64,000 bases of DNA, taken from the NCBI RefSeq assembly GCF_013114595.1, contig NZ_VTXE01000011.1, forward strand, positions 1-64,000. The letters are read 5' to 3'. Within the stretch, counting starts at the first letter, position 1. Each line of letters begins with the position of its first letter. This DNA comes from Vibrio sp. 99-8-1. Its GTDB lineage: Bacteria > Pseudomonadota > Gammaproteobacteria > Enterobacterales > Vibrionaceae. Made by a program: the position numbers and the translations under genes. This document shows, in pieces, positions 1 to 8,514 of the stretch. The notes under the pieces were generated by a model. The model was not told the origin of the DNA. It saw only the letters and a list, made by a program, of their open reading frames with translations, and searched no databases.

Positions 1-38
1 GCTTCACGAGCAAATGCTTCTAGAGCTTTCTTATCCAT
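1..38 (-). CDS. Start of a leftward gene, cut by the window edge; possibly a DNA methyltransferase
   Basis: An ATG on the minus strand at 38-36 is preceded by an AAGGA-type ribosome binding site and opens a frame that stays open to the window edge, reading MDKKALEAFARE. Only 12 residues are visible. The short pattern of a lysine/leucine start followed by an aromatic-Ala-x-x-Ala segment resembles, from memory, the start of PglX-like (BREX) adenine methyltransferases, but twelve residues cannot prove that. It is divergent from the broken helicase that begins about 50 bases away, so it probably belongs to the same accessory island. Confidence 0.4.
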   Translation of the reverse strand, partial: MDKKALEAFARE

Positions 39-91
39 GTTGCTTATCCTTAGCCATGACTGGCTTAATTATAAGCAGATACACAAATTAA

Positions 92-1825
92 ATTACAGTC
101 TCTAGAAATGCTCTTCTAGCATCAGTAATTAAAGTCCTAGAGTACAGAAACTCATCGACTGCATTCAAGTTCTTAACCCCATTCTTGCAAGATCCTTCCA
201 GTCTGGACTTCAAAGATTCAAGCAAAGACTCTGTCAGCTATAAGGTTACAGAGTACGTTAAATCAGAATGTTTGTATATTGCAGACTATAGACCTACAGT
301 CCCTGAAGTGACAATGTATGACCAATTTACGGATGAATTTACCGATTGTATTAATGACTCCAAGAGTTCTATTAGTTACCTTTTAGATAATTCACTTTGT
401 AAGAATATCATCTATTTTAATCGTCCTAAGCATATCCAAGAGTTTGCCAAAGAGCTTGCAGAATCACTTCCAATGGTTCAATCCCAAGAGTTAAGTTTGG
501 CTATTCAAGAAATACAGGCAAGCACCCATGAACAATACCTTTTACTGTATTGCTTACAAAGAGGAGTTTTGTATCATCATGGCTCAATGACAGACTCCAT
601 GCGCAATTATGCAGAGTTTTTATATCGAAGTTGTAATGAGATAAAATTTTTGGTTTCTAGCTCAACGTTATTGGAGGGAGTCAACCTACCAATAGAGAGG
701 ATGTTTTTATTTGATGTTAGAAAAGGCTTAAGAAGTTTAAGCCCTTCTCAATTTAAAAACCTAATTGGTAGGGTAAACCGTTTTAGTGAAGTCTTTGGTG
801 CCGCATCTTTGGAATCATTACAGAAGCTTCAACCACAGATTCATATCGTTGGAACTGACCGATTTTTAAGAAAAGGGGCAAACTTACAAAAATTTATTAA
901 AAATGTTATGTATGTGAATAAGGTTGAGAAAGATAGTGTTGAAAACCTTTTTCTTGATGGCTCAGAGATTAATGATAGTAATAAAGATGAATATCAAAGG
1001 TTATTGACTAGACTCGAAAATCTAGAAGAGGGTATCAGTGATATGAAAAACCTTCCAAGAGTTGAGACTCCAGTAGGTTTGAAGTTACTAGAGCATAATA
1101 TCTCTGATATCGATGTATTTAAGTATGAGGTTGAAATACATAACGTTCTAAAGCAATGCCAAAGTGAATATGGCTTAATTAACGACTCTAACACTTTGAT
1201 GCTTGTTATATATCGAGTTTTTATCTCATTCGTTAAGAAAAGTGCAACTAATCAAACAAACAATTTGCTGCGCTTAGAGAGCGATAAAGCACAAACATTT
1301 TATGCTATGTTTCTTGACTGGAGTATAGAAAATGCGCCACTAGGCGTAATGATTGGACGTTTTATTCACTATTGGAATCAGTTACCTGATAATACCCCTG
1401 TATTTACCGGAAGCTGGGGAGACTCAACGAAAGGGGACTCTCACAGAGAAGTGTTTACTTATATATCTAGAAAAAGTAAATCAGAGCAAATTAATTTAGC
1501 CATTGTAAGGATTAAAGAGGAAGAAGATTTCTTTGATTATGTGCTATTTCGATTTGTTGAGATACTACATGAGCTAGATATAATGGATGATAATTACTAT
1601 AAACTTGCTAAGTATGGAACTGTAGATAAGAAAACTATCACTATGATCCAAAATGGATTTAGTCGTGGTGTTGCTGAGATGATACGGAGTAAGTATCCAG
1701 ATTTCTATACGGTTGAAGATAGTGGGCGAATGAATGTAGAAACATCCTTACATCAAAAATTAATAGACGATAAAGTTGGATTTTTACATCGTCATGAAAT
1801 TAGTTTAAATGTGCCTAAAGCATAA
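92..1825 (+). pseudogene. 5'-truncated SF2 (Ski2-like) helicase, second RecA domain and C-terminal part
   Basis: The frame carries the second half of a superfamily 2 helicase. Counting from a TTG at 185, there is a motif IV-like segment at residues 75-88, GVLYHHGSM at 127-135, LLEGVNLP (motif V) at 162-169 and NLIGRVNRF (motif VI, Arg finger region) at 192-200, followed by about 340 residues without a recognised domain. Walker A and the DExH box, which belong to the first RecA domain, are absent. The frame stays open and protein-like upstream of the TTG back to 92, with no ATG, and meets a stop at 89-91. This fits a gene cut at its 5' end better than a short gene with a TTG start. Helicases of this kind occur in phage-defence loci such as Hachiman or Abp, but no partner gene is seen. 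The codon use is AT-rich compared with the core genes. Confidence 0.7.
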
Positions 1826-2015
1826 AGTCGAATACGTAACGATTATTTTGACCCTGTAAATAATTATTTTTAACTGGCTTTGTAAGTGAATCTGCACTTT
1901 GGATACGAAGAGCTGCCATAGTATCCTGAACGCCCTTTTGCTTATTAATTTTTGCTATTCGTAAAACGAACTCAGATTGACAAATAAGGCATGTGTGTTT
2001 TGCTAAGCGTTTCGC
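1815..2015 (-). pseudogene. Remnant reading frame, C-terminal end of an unknown protein
   Basis: On the minus strand a 66-codon frame runs without an initial start codon from a stop at 2018-2016 down to a TAG at 1817-1815, overlapping the helicase end by 11 bases tail to tail. Its residues look protein-like (a CLICQ motif, then a basic and hydrophobic mix, ending in FDFML). A second short open frame in another phase (about 2111-2016, ending in ESKPKS) lies just upstream, as if a frameshifted gene had decayed. I do not recognise the family. It may be debris of an island gene such as an integrase or defence protein, but that is a guess. Confidence 0.3.
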
Positions 2016-2274
2016 TTAAGACTTAGGTTTACTTTCAGTGTTATCTAACTTATAGCGCCCAGTTTCGATCATGTTGACTAGTTTACTATCGTTAACACTA
2101 GCCAGAAGCGCTCATCTATTGAAAATTGGATAACCTCTTTTGGAAAGTCTCTTCTTAATAAGCTGTCATTTTTCCTTGCTATGATCAATTACAATTTTTA
2201 TGTCATAAAATCATTCCTAGAGGAAAAGAGAATTACTATTAAAAGTAGGACTGAAAAGAGAGTTGTTATGAATG

Positions 2275-2307
2275 CTGTGTAGCAATTGGATTTGAGTTGC
2301 TACACAG
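2275..2307. repeat. Perfect 11-bp inverted repeat beside the tRNA terminator
   Basis: Arms at 2275-2285 (CTGTGTAGCAA) and 2297-2307 are exact reverse complements around an 11-base loop. No T-run follows on either strand, so it is not a standard terminator. It lies between the island debris and the tRNA terminator, and could be a recombination scar, an element end or an operator. Confidence 0.5.
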
Positions 2308-2318
2308 AGAGCAGAAAT

Positions 2319-2355
2319 GAAAAAGGCCTGAGAAGCGAAAATGCTCTCAGGCCTT
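2319..2355 (-). terminator. Rho-independent terminator of the tRNA-Ile2 gene
   Basis: Arms at 2323-2333 and 2345-2355 (AAGGCCTGAGA and its exact complement) form an 11-bp stem. On the minus strand the stem is followed by a T-run, and it sits 8 bases past the tRNA CCA end. Confidence 0.85.
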
Positions 2356-2363
2356 ATGGTATC

Positions 2364-2439
2364 TGGTGGCCCCTCGCAGACTTGAACTGCGGACCAATCG
2401 ATTATGAGTCGACTGCTCTAACCACTGAGCTAAGGGGCC
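2364..2439 (-). tRNA. ileX: tRNA-Ile2, anticodon CAU (lysidine-modified type)
   Basis: The minus strand folds into a full 76-base cloverleaf with an encoded CCA end: acceptor GGCCCCU paired with AGGGGCC, D-stem GCUC/GAGC, anticodon loop CUCAUAA, and T-arm CGCAG/CUGCG around UUCAAGU. The body is almost the same as E. coli ileX/ileY, the AUA-reading isoleucine tRNA whose C34 becomes lysidine. Simple scanners often call such genes tRNA-Met because of the CAU anticodon. Its 3' end points towards the accessory DNA at 1-2363, the usual orientation for an island integrated into a tRNA. I see no second copy of the tRNA 3' end within the 2.3 kb of island visible. Confidence 0.93.
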
Positions 2440-2533
2440 AATGGAGGGAGATTATAGGGGATGAACCCATTGCTGTCTAGAGAGTAATGGGGGTATTTGC
2501 GCTTAGTTTTTATCCACTTAAATCAGTTTCAAT

Positions 2534-2561
2534 AAAAAAGGTGAGCGTTTGCTCACCTTTT
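2534..2561 (-). terminator. Terminator of the rpsU-dnaG-rpoD operon
   Basis: Arms at 2536-2546 and 2551-2561 (AAAAGGTGAGC and its complement) with a 4-base loop give an 11-bp stem that runs into a T-tract on the minus strand, 40 bases after the rpoD stop. Confidence 0.85.
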
Positions 2562-2601
2562 AATCAAATATTGAATTTTAACACTGTTTTCAATTGCTAT
2601 T

Positions 2602-4446
2602 TTATTCGTCTAGGAAGCTGCGCAGAGTTTCTGAACGACTAGGATGACGAAGTTTACGCAGTGCTTTTGCTTCAATCTGACGGATACGCTCACGAGTTAC
2701 GTCGAACTGTTTACCAACCTCTTCTAGAGTGTGGTCAGTGTTCATGTCGATACCAAAGCGCATACGCAGTACTTTTGCTTCACGAGGCGTTAGGCCAGCT
2801 AGTACGTCTTTAGTTGCAATCTTCAGGCTGCCTGATGTTGCAGAGTCTAAAGGTAGCTCTAGCGTGGTGTCCTCAATAAAGTCACCTAAGTGCGAATCTT
2901 CGTCGTCACCAATTGGTGTCTCCATAGAGATTGGCTCTTTGGCAATTTTCAGTACTTTACGGATCTTGTCTTCAGGCATTTGCATGCGCTCAGCCAATTC
3001 TTCTGGTAACGGCTCACGACCCATCTCTTGCAGCATTTGGCGAGAGATACGGTTAAGCTTGTTGATCGTTTCGATCATGTGTACCGGAATACGAATAGTA
3101 CGTGCTTGGTCAGCAATTGAGCGAGTAATAGCCTGACGGATCCACCATGTCGCATAAGTAGAGAACTTATAACCACGGCGATATTCAAACTTATCTACCG
3201 CTTTCATTAGGCCGATGTTACCTTCTTGAATCAAGTCCAAGAACTGTAGGCCACGGTTGGTGTATTTCTTGGCGATAGAAATAACCAGACGTAAATTCGC
3301 TTCAACCATCTCTTTCTTGGCACGGCGTGCTTTCGCTTCACCGATAGACATACGACGGCTGATGTCTTTAATGCTTTGTACTGGAAGAGAGGTCTCTTTT
3401 TCGATCATAGCCAGTTTTTGAATGCTACGACGAATGTCCTCTTCGTTACGTTTGATTTTTTCTGCATAAGGTTTGTCTGATGCAAGTACTTGGTCTAGCC
3501 AAGCGTCAGACGATTCGTTACCAGTAAATGCTTGTACAAACGTCTTCTTCGGCATTTTGCCGTATTCAACACATTGGCGAATAATTAAACGCTCTTGTGT
3601 ACGAACACGATCCATAGAAGTACGAAGTTCGTTTACTAGGTAATCAAACTGTTTTGGAATCAAACGGAACTCTCTGAATACTTCCAGAAGGCTCTCTTTT
3701 GCCGCTGAGGTTGCATTACTTTCACGACCATGTTCGTTGATCGCAAGTTGCATGTTTTGATAGGTGTTACGAAGCTCGGTAAATTTCTCTAGAGCAAGCT
3801 CTGGATCAATACCTGTATCTTCTTCTTCCTCGTCCTCATCGCTATCCGCATCTTCTTTGTCTTCATCTTCTAGATCTGACTCAGCAAGCTCAGAACCGAT
3901 GTGAGTGGCGGTAGGTGCTACCGTGCCATCATCGTTCGGGTCAACAAAGCCTGAAATAATGTCAGTAAGACGAAGCTCTTCAGCCTGAACTTTATCAAAC
4001 TGTTCAAGGATGTAAGAGATGGTGCCCGGATACTCTGCAACAGAACATTGAACTTGGTTAATACCATCTTCAATGCGTTTTGCAATGTCGATCTCGCCTT
4101 CGCGAGTCAATAGCTCGACTGTACCCATTTCACGCATATACATACGTACTGGGTCAGTTGTTCGACCTATTTCGTTCTCAACACTGGATAGTGCAGCTGC
4201 CGCAGCTTCTGCTGCGTCTTCATCGGTGATGACATTGTCATCGTTTAGCGACATTTCATCTGCATCTGGTGCAGTTTCAACGACTTTAATACCCATGTCG
4301 TTGATCATTTGAATGATGTCTTCTACCTGTTCAGAATCTACGATTTCTGCTGGTAGGTGGTCATTTACTTCGGCGTAGGTCAGATAGCCTTGTTCCTTAC
4401 CTTTTATGACAAGTAACTTTAGCTGTGACTGCGGATTTTGATCCAT
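2602..4446 (-). CDS. rpoD: RNA polymerase sigma factor RpoD (sigma-70)
   Basis: This is the primary sigma factor, which directs core RNA polymerase to housekeeping promoters. At 614 residues it is the usual size for the family. Region 1.1 is at the N-terminus, region 1.2 begins at the [11 protein letters not shown] motif, and a very acidic non-conserved insert (runs of D and E near residues 185-215) follows, as in enterobacterial and vibrio RpoD. Region 2 carries the [10 protein letters not shown] motif that melts and reads the -10 element. Region 4.2 near the C-terminus has the helix-turn-helix [10 protein letters not shown] that reads the -35 element, and the protein ends RSFLDE. It is the last gene of the macromolecular synthesis operon, about 100 bases after dnaG, and is followed by a strong terminator. 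Confidence 0.98.
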   Translation of the reverse strand: MDQNPQSQLKLLVIKGKEQGYLTYAEVNDHLPAEIVDSEQVEDIIQMINDMGIKVVETAPDADEMSLNDDNVITDEDAAEAAAAALSSVENEIGRTTDPVRMYMREMGTVELLTREGEIDIAKRIEDGINQVQCSVAEYPGTISYILEQFDKVQAEELRLTDIISGFVDPNDDGTVAPTATHIGSELAESDLEDEDKEDADSDEDEEEEDTGIDPELALEKFTELRNTYQNMQLAINEHGRESNATSAAKESLLEVFREFRLIPKQFDYLVNELRTSMDRVRTQERLIIRQCVEYGKMPKKTFVQAFTGNESSDAWLDQVLASDKPYAEKIKRNEEDIRRSIQKLAMIEKETSLPVQSIKDISRRMSIGEAKARRAKKEMVEANLRLVISIAKKYTNRGLQFLDLIQEGNIGLMKAVDKFEYRRGYKFSTYATWWIRQAITRSIADQARTIRIPVHMIETINKLNRISRQMLQEMGREPLPEELAERMQMPEDKIRKVLKIAKEPISMETPIGDDEDSHLGDFIEDTTLELPLDSATSGSLKIATKDVLAGLTPREAKVLRMRFGIDMNTDHTLEEVGKQFDVTRERIRQIEAKALRKLRHPSRSETLRSFLDE

Positions 4447-4545
4447 AGACGATACCCAACTTCAGGTCTGAGTGATGGTGTAAGTATGCGAAACGCAAAC
4501 CGCCAATTATAACAAATTTTAACCTTGCTGACTAATCAATATGGG

Positions 4546-6291
4546 TTACGCTTTTAAATCAAGCATTAAAGCTTGTAGCTCCCGTTTCTCTTCGGTTGAT
4601 AAACCGATACTTCTTGCCTTAGCCTGCAAGCTTTCTATCTGCTTTTCTACGCACTGGGCAAGAATATTGTCCAGTGAGTCTAAAAATATATCTTGTTGAT
4701 TATCATCTTCGAGTGGAATATCCCAACTCGCTAGGCGAGATAATAGCGCCTCATTTTGCGTATTGCGCCAATGCTCTATTAATTGGCCTGTGTTGATATG
4801 GGGATAAGCATTACATTTATCAAGCACATCATGTAATAAACTTAGACCCGGAATGTTAATTTCGCGAACATCCGTTAAATCTGGCACAAATTCACTATAG
4901 CTCGGATTTTGTACAAGCAAAGCTATGACTACCCGCATTGGGGTTTTGGCTATTTTTTGTGGCGCGCTGTGGTTCTGCTTTGCGGCTCTTTTTGACGAGG
5001 CTTGATGCTCCAAAAAGTGTCCGGTTTTTTCGCCAAGCATTTTAAATAGCTGTGCTTGCAGGTGGTCGTCCGGTATTTTTTCTATTAGTGGTTTTGCTAA
5101 CGCTTCTAATGCGGCTTTACCTTCGTTACTGCCTACCTGAACCTGACTAGTGAGGTTTTTAAATAGGTAAGTCGAAAGTGGCTCTGCATCTTGTATCTCT
5201 TGTTCAAACGCTTCTTTGCCATTTTTGCGGATAAAGCTATCTGGGTCTTCACCATCGGGTAAAAACAGAAACTTTAAGATGTTGCCGCTTTTCAAAAAGC
5301 CAAGTGCGTTTTCTAATGCTCGCCATGCCGCTTCTTTACCTGCTCGGTCACCATCGTAACAACACACAACGGTGTTGGTTTGGCGAAATAGCATCTGTAA
5401 ATGGTCACCTGTGGTGGCAGTGCCTAGTGACGCCACGGAGTAATCTACCCCATATTGCGCTAAGGCCACGACATCCATATAGCCTTCAACCACTAAAACT
5501 TGTTGAGGCTCTCGGTGAGCTTGAAGCACTTCATAAAGGCCATAGAGCTCTTTGCCTTTGTGAAAGATTGGTGTTTCAGGGGAGTTAAGGTATTTTGGTG
5601 TACCTTCACCTGTAATGCGGCCACCAAAGCCAATCACTCGACCACGTCGATCCCGAATAGGGAACATAACGCGACCACGAAAACGGTCGTAGCGGTTGCC
5701 TTTGTCGTTTTCGATAAGCATGCCAGCGGTAACCAGCATCTCTTGGATGTTGGGTTGCTGACCAAAGTTCTTGCGAATGGCGTCCCACTCATCGGCTACG
5801 TAACCAATGCCAAATTTTTGTACAACATCGCTGGATAGTCCGCGCTGTTGTAAATACTCAATGGCGTGTTTGTTGCTGGCGACTTTTAGCTGTGACGAGT
5901 AAAACTGAGAAATACTGCCCATAAGGTCATATAAGCTGCGTTTCTCTTCGCTGTTTGCTCGTGGTGTGTGGCTTATCTCACCACTCCGCTGTTCTCGGGG
6001 GACATCTAGGCCTAAACCGTTCGCCAGCTCTTCAATGGATTCAACAAAATCGAGGTTGTCGAACTCCATAACGAAGTCAATGGCGTTTCCGTGGGCACCA
6101 CAACCAAAACAGTGGTAAAACTGTTTCTCTTGGCTAACGGAAAAGGATGGGGTTTTCTCGTTATGAAAAGGGCAGCAAGCACTGTAGTTTTTGCCTTTCT
6201 TTTTTAACTTTACCCGGGCGTCGACAATATCCACGACATCCACTCTGGCGAGTAGGTCATCAATAAAATTACGTGGAATAAGTCCAGCCAT
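4546..6291 (-). CDS. dnaG: DNA primase DnaG
   Basis: DnaG makes the RNA primers for Okazaki fragments and associates with the replicative helicase DnaB. The 581-residue product has the N-terminal zinc ribbon with ligands C40, H43, C61 and C64. The TOPRIM catalytic core has VVEGYMD at 267-273 and the acidic YDGDRAG segment at 312-318. The C-terminal third is the DnaB-interaction region and is the least conserved part, as in the family. The ATG is preceded by AGGA. It lies between yqeY and rpoD in the classical rpsU-dnaG-rpoD arrangement. A hairpin upstream (6336-6370) could lower its expression relative to S21. Confidence 0.98.
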   Translation of the reverse strand: MAGLIPRNFIDDLLARVDVVDIVDARVKLKKKGKNYSACCPFHNEKTPSFSVSQEKQFYHCFGCGAHGNAIDFVMEFDNLDFVESIEELANGLGLDVPREQRSGEISHTPRANSEEKRSLYDLMGSISQFYSSQLKVASNKHAIEYLQQRGLSSDVVQKFGIGYVADEWDAIRKNFGQQPNIQEMLVTAGMLIENDKGNRYDRFRGRVMFPIRDRRGRVIGFGGRITGEGTPKYLNSPETPIFHKGKELYGLYEVLQAHREPQQVLVVEGYMDVVALAQYGVDYSVASLGTATTGDHLQMLFRQTNTVVCCYDGDRAGKEAAWRALENALGFLKSGNILKFLFLPDGEDPDSFIRKNGKEAFEQEIQDAEPLSTYLFKNLTSQVQVGSNEGKAALEALAKPLIEKIPDDHLQAQLFKMLGEKTGHFLEHQASSKRAAKQNHSAPQKIAKTPMRVVIALLVQNPSYSEFVPDLTDVREINIPGLSLLHDVLDKCNAYPHINTGQLIEHWRNTQNEALLSRLASWDIPLEDDNQQDIFLDSLDNILAQCVEKQIESLQAKARSIGLSTEEKRELQALMLDLKA

Positions 6292-6335
6292 ATATCCTAG
6301 GGTCTTTTAAAATAATCGAGAATAGCGAATACGAA

Positions 6336-6370
6336 CAAGCCGCGCATTCCAAAAAGGATAGCACGGCTTG
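6336..6370 (-). promoter_or_regulatory. Intercistronic hairpin between yqeY and dnaG
   Basis: On the minus strand CAAGCCGTGC pairs with GCGCGGCTTG around an AT-rich interior to give a stem of up to 15 positions with a central mismatch and one G-U pair. No T-run follows. It occupies the place where E. coli has an attenuator between rpsU and dnaG, so it may be an RNA processing or attenuation element that sets the low DnaG level. Confidence 0.55.
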
Positions 6371-6387
6371 CTAAAATTTCTTTGAGC

Positions 6388-6831
6388 TTAAGCGAGTTTA
6401 GCGCGAACCAACCCACTTACTTTGCCCATATCTGCACGCCCTTGAATTTGAGGTTTAAGAACGCCCATTACCTTACCCATGTCTTGCATGCCCGCAGCAC
6501 CAGAGTCAGTAATCGCACTTTCAATAAGTGCTGTTACTTCGTCATCCGTCAGCGGTTGAGGCATAAATTCCTCAAGTACGGTAATTTCAGCCTTCTCAAC
6601 ATCAGCAAGATCATGACGATTTGCAGTTTCATATTGAGCGACAGAATCGCGACGTTGTTTAACCATTTTTGTCATGACAGCAATTATGTCGTCGTCGGTC
6701 AGAGTGATCCGCTCGTCGACTTCACGTTGCTTAATGGCAGAAAGGGCTAAACGAATAGTGCCAAGGCGCGGTTTGTCCTTGGCTTTCATCGCTATTTTTT
6801 GCTCTTCTTTGAGTTGGTCAATAAGAGCCAT
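6388..6831 (-). CDS. yqeY: YqeY/GatB-like domain protein
   Basis: A 147-residue protein of the YqeY family, which resembles the C-terminal tRNA-binding domain of GatB in the tRNA amidotransferase. It starts MALIDQLKEEQKIAMKAKD and ends with the family's conserved GRADMGKVSGLVRAKL-like segment. Its biochemical role is unsettled; a link to tRNA or ribosome function is inferred from the fold and the linkage to rpsU. It lies 27 bases downstream of rpsU and so is an added cistron in the rpsU-dnaG-rpoD operon, an arrangement typical of vibrios and many other gammaproteobacteria. ATG start with a GGAAA-type ribosome binding site. Confidence 0.93.
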   Translation of the reverse strand: MALIDQLKEEQKIAMKAKDKPRLGTIRLALSAIKQREVDERITLTDDDIIAVMTKMVKQRRDSVAQYETANRHDLADVEKAEITVLEEFMPQPLTDDEVTALIESAITDSGAAGMQDMGKVMGVLKPQIQGRADMGKVSGLVRAKLA

Positions 6832-6858
6832 AACTAATTTCCTTTAAGAATTCAGTTA

Positions 6859-7074
6859 TTAGTACAGGCGAACGCGACGTGCGTTTTCGCGAGCAAGCTT
6901 CTTAGCGTGACGCTTTTGTGCAGCTGCTTTAGCGCGTTTGCGAACTGTAGTTGGTTTTTCATAGTGCTCACGACGACGTACTTCAGATAAGATACCTGCT
7001 TTTTCGCAAGAGCGCTTGAAACGACGAAGTGCAACGTCGAACGGTTCGTTTTCACGTACTTTAACTACTGGCAT
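6859..7074 (-). CDS. rpsU: 30S ribosomal protein S21
   Basis: A 71-residue, strongly basic protein, nearly identical to E. coli S21: it opens with [20 protein letters not shown], has the [10 protein letters not shown] segment in the middle and ends RRVRLY. S21 sits near the anti-Shine-Dalgarno end of 16S rRNA and helps translation initiation. It is the first gene of the macromolecular synthesis operon. A GAGGTGAAAG ribosome binding site precedes the ATG, and the leader holds a long hairpin (7106-7150). A second open frame on the same strand (7055-6852) is a shadow. Confidence 0.98.
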
Positions 7075-7105
7075 ATGCCTTTCACCTCAGGGGTTATTCG
7101 TTAAT

Positions 7106-7150
7106 GCTGGTTCCTCTGTGCCGAATCGTTAGCGATTGGCATTAACCAGC
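7106..7150 (-). promoter_or_regulatory. Structured 5' leader of rpsU
   Basis: In the transcript GCTGGTT pairs with AACCAGC at the base. Inside it TGCC pairs with GGCA and AATCG with CGATT around a CTAA loop, giving a long interrupted hairpin of 45 bases that ends about 30 bases before the rpsU start codon. Ribosomal protein operons often use such leaders for autogenous control; that role is inferred here. Confidence 0.5.
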
Positions 7151-7170
7151 TTGATCAAAAATGGTGCGGA

Positions 7171-7200
7171 ATTTTAATCCGAGAAGTACACCTTTGTAAA
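7171..7200 (-). promoter_or_regulatory. Likely sigma-70 promoter of rpsU-yqeY-dnaG-rpoD
   Basis: On the minus strand a TTTACA -35 box (7200-7195) and a TAAAAT -10 box (7176-7171) are 18 bases apart, about 95 bases upstream of the rpsU start and just ahead of the leader hairpin. Confidence 0.55.
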
Positions 7201-7281
7201 GCTTTATCGTGGTCAAATTTTGTTTGATTAGGTAATATTGCGCCAAATTTATTTTTTAATGTTGATGACGCCGAGAAAAGT

Positions 7282-8304
7282 ATGCGCATTTTAGGGTTAG
7301 AAACGTCGTGTGATGAAACCGGCGTAGCAATTTATGACGATGAGAAAGGGTTGCTTTCTCATCAACTTTACAGCCAAGTAAAACTGCACGCCGACTACGG
7401 TGGCGTGGTGCCTGAGCTGGCATCAAGGGATCATGTCAAGAAAACCATTCCACTGATTAAAGAAGCATTGAAAGAGGCCAATTTAACCTCTGATGACATC
7501 GATGGTGTGGCTTATACCGCAGGGCCGGGTTTAGTGGGGGCGCTATTGGTTGGTGCGACTATCGGACGCAGCTTAGCGTACGCATGGAATGTTCCAGCGG
7601 TGGCGGTTCACCATATGGAAGGGCATTTATTGGCGCCAATGTTAGAAGATAACCCACCGCCATTTCCATTTATTGCTCTGTTGGTTTCTGGTGGCCACAC
7701 CATGATTGTTCAGGTGATGGGCATTGGTGATTACCAAATCCTTGGCGAATCTATTGATGATGCGGCAGGAGAAGCGTTTGATAAAACGGCTAAATTAATG
7801 GGGCTGGATTATCCCGGTGGGCCATTGCTGTCACGTTTAGCCGAAAAAGGCACTGCAGGTCGTTTTAAGTTTCCTCGTCCGATGACGGATAGACCGGGGC
7901 TAGATATGAGCTTCTCCGGGCTGAAGACATTTGCAGCGAATACGATCGCAGCGAATGATAACGATGATCAAACTCGCGCAGACATTGCTTATGCGTTTCA
8001 AGAGGCGGTCTGCTCAACGTTATCCATTAAGTGTAAACGAGCATTAGAACAAACCGGACTAAAGCGTATTGTTATTGCTGGCGGAGTGAGTGCGAACAAA
8101 CAGTTACGCGCAGAGCTGGCAGCATTGGCGAAACGTATTGGTGGTGAAGTGTATTACCCAAGAACCGAGTTCTGTACCGATAATGGCGCGATGATCGCTT
8201 ATGCGGGAATGCAGAGGCTTAAAAATGGGGATACAACGGATTTATCGGTTAAAGCACAACCAAGATGGCCGATTGATCAGCTCACACCAATAGAGAGTGA
8301 GTAA
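7282..8304 (+). CDS. tsaD: tRNA N6-adenosine threonylcarbamoyltransferase TsaD
   Basis: TsaD transfers the threonylcarbamoyl group to A37 of ANN-decoding tRNAs (t6A), working with TsaB and TsaE. The 340-residue protein has the ASKHA-fold start [16 protein letters not shown] and the metal-binding pair H111 and H115 in HHMEGH. It also has the VSGGHT segment and the C-terminal [12 protein letters not shown] motif. It is divergent from rpsU, as in E. coli and most gammaproteobacteria. A run of GAGAAAAG precedes the ATG. No downstream partner is co-transcribed; a REP-like repeat cluster follows. Confidence 0.97.
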   Translation: MRILGLETSCDETGVAIYDDEKGLLSHQLYSQVKLHADYGGVVPELASRDHVKKTIPLIKEALKEANLTSDDIDGVAYTAGPGLVGALLVGATIGRSLAYAWNVPAVAVHHMEGHLLAPMLEDNPPPFPFIALLVSGGHTMIVQVMGIGDYQILGESIDDAAGEAFDKTAKLMGLDYPGGPLLSRLAEKGTAGRFKFPRPMTDRPGLDMSFSGLKTFAANTIAANDNDDQTRADIAYAFQEAVCSTLSIKCKRALEQTGLKRIVIAGGVSANKQLRAELAALAKRIGGEVYYPRTEFCTDNGAMIAYAGMQRLKNGDTTDLSVKAQPRWPIDQLTPIESE

Positions 8305-8311
8305 TATAACC

Positions 8312-8480
8312 TAGCAGCCCCTTGCACGTTCCTTTCATCTATCTCGTTCCCATGATTCTCGTGGGAACGCATATCGACGTTAATCCATAACCGAAGGGCT
8401 GCTAAACCCTTCAGCGCAAAGAATCAGTTGGGCGTTTCGTTAAGGTCAGGTATGCATTACCACGCGAGAGCGTGATAATG
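8312..8480. repeat. REP/BIME-like cluster of imperfect palindromes
   Basis: Several nested inverted repeats fill the gap between tsaD and plsY: TAGCAGCCC (8312-8320) with GGGCTGCTA (8396-8404), CGTTCCCA (8345-8352) with TGGGAACG (8362-8369), GAAGGG with CCCTTC near 8393-8413, and CATTACCACGC (8455-8465) with GCGTGATAATG (8470-8480). The last motif, a CACGC-GCGTG core flanked by CATTA/TAATG, looks like the intergenic extragenic-palindrome class found across vibrios. It lies between two convergent genes, the usual place for such elements. Confidence 0.6.
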
Positions 8481-8514
8481 AGGATGCTTCTTATGGTAAT
8501 AAGGAAAAAGGTTT

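Noticed and set aside
2286..2480. A 64-codon rightward frame across the tRNA-Ile2 gene
   Set aside because: It is antisense to a tRNA with perfect cloverleaf pairing and to its terminator; it has no ribosome binding site.
5304..5838. Two overlapping rightward frames inside dnaG
   Set aside because: Antisense to the primase catalytic core, without signals.
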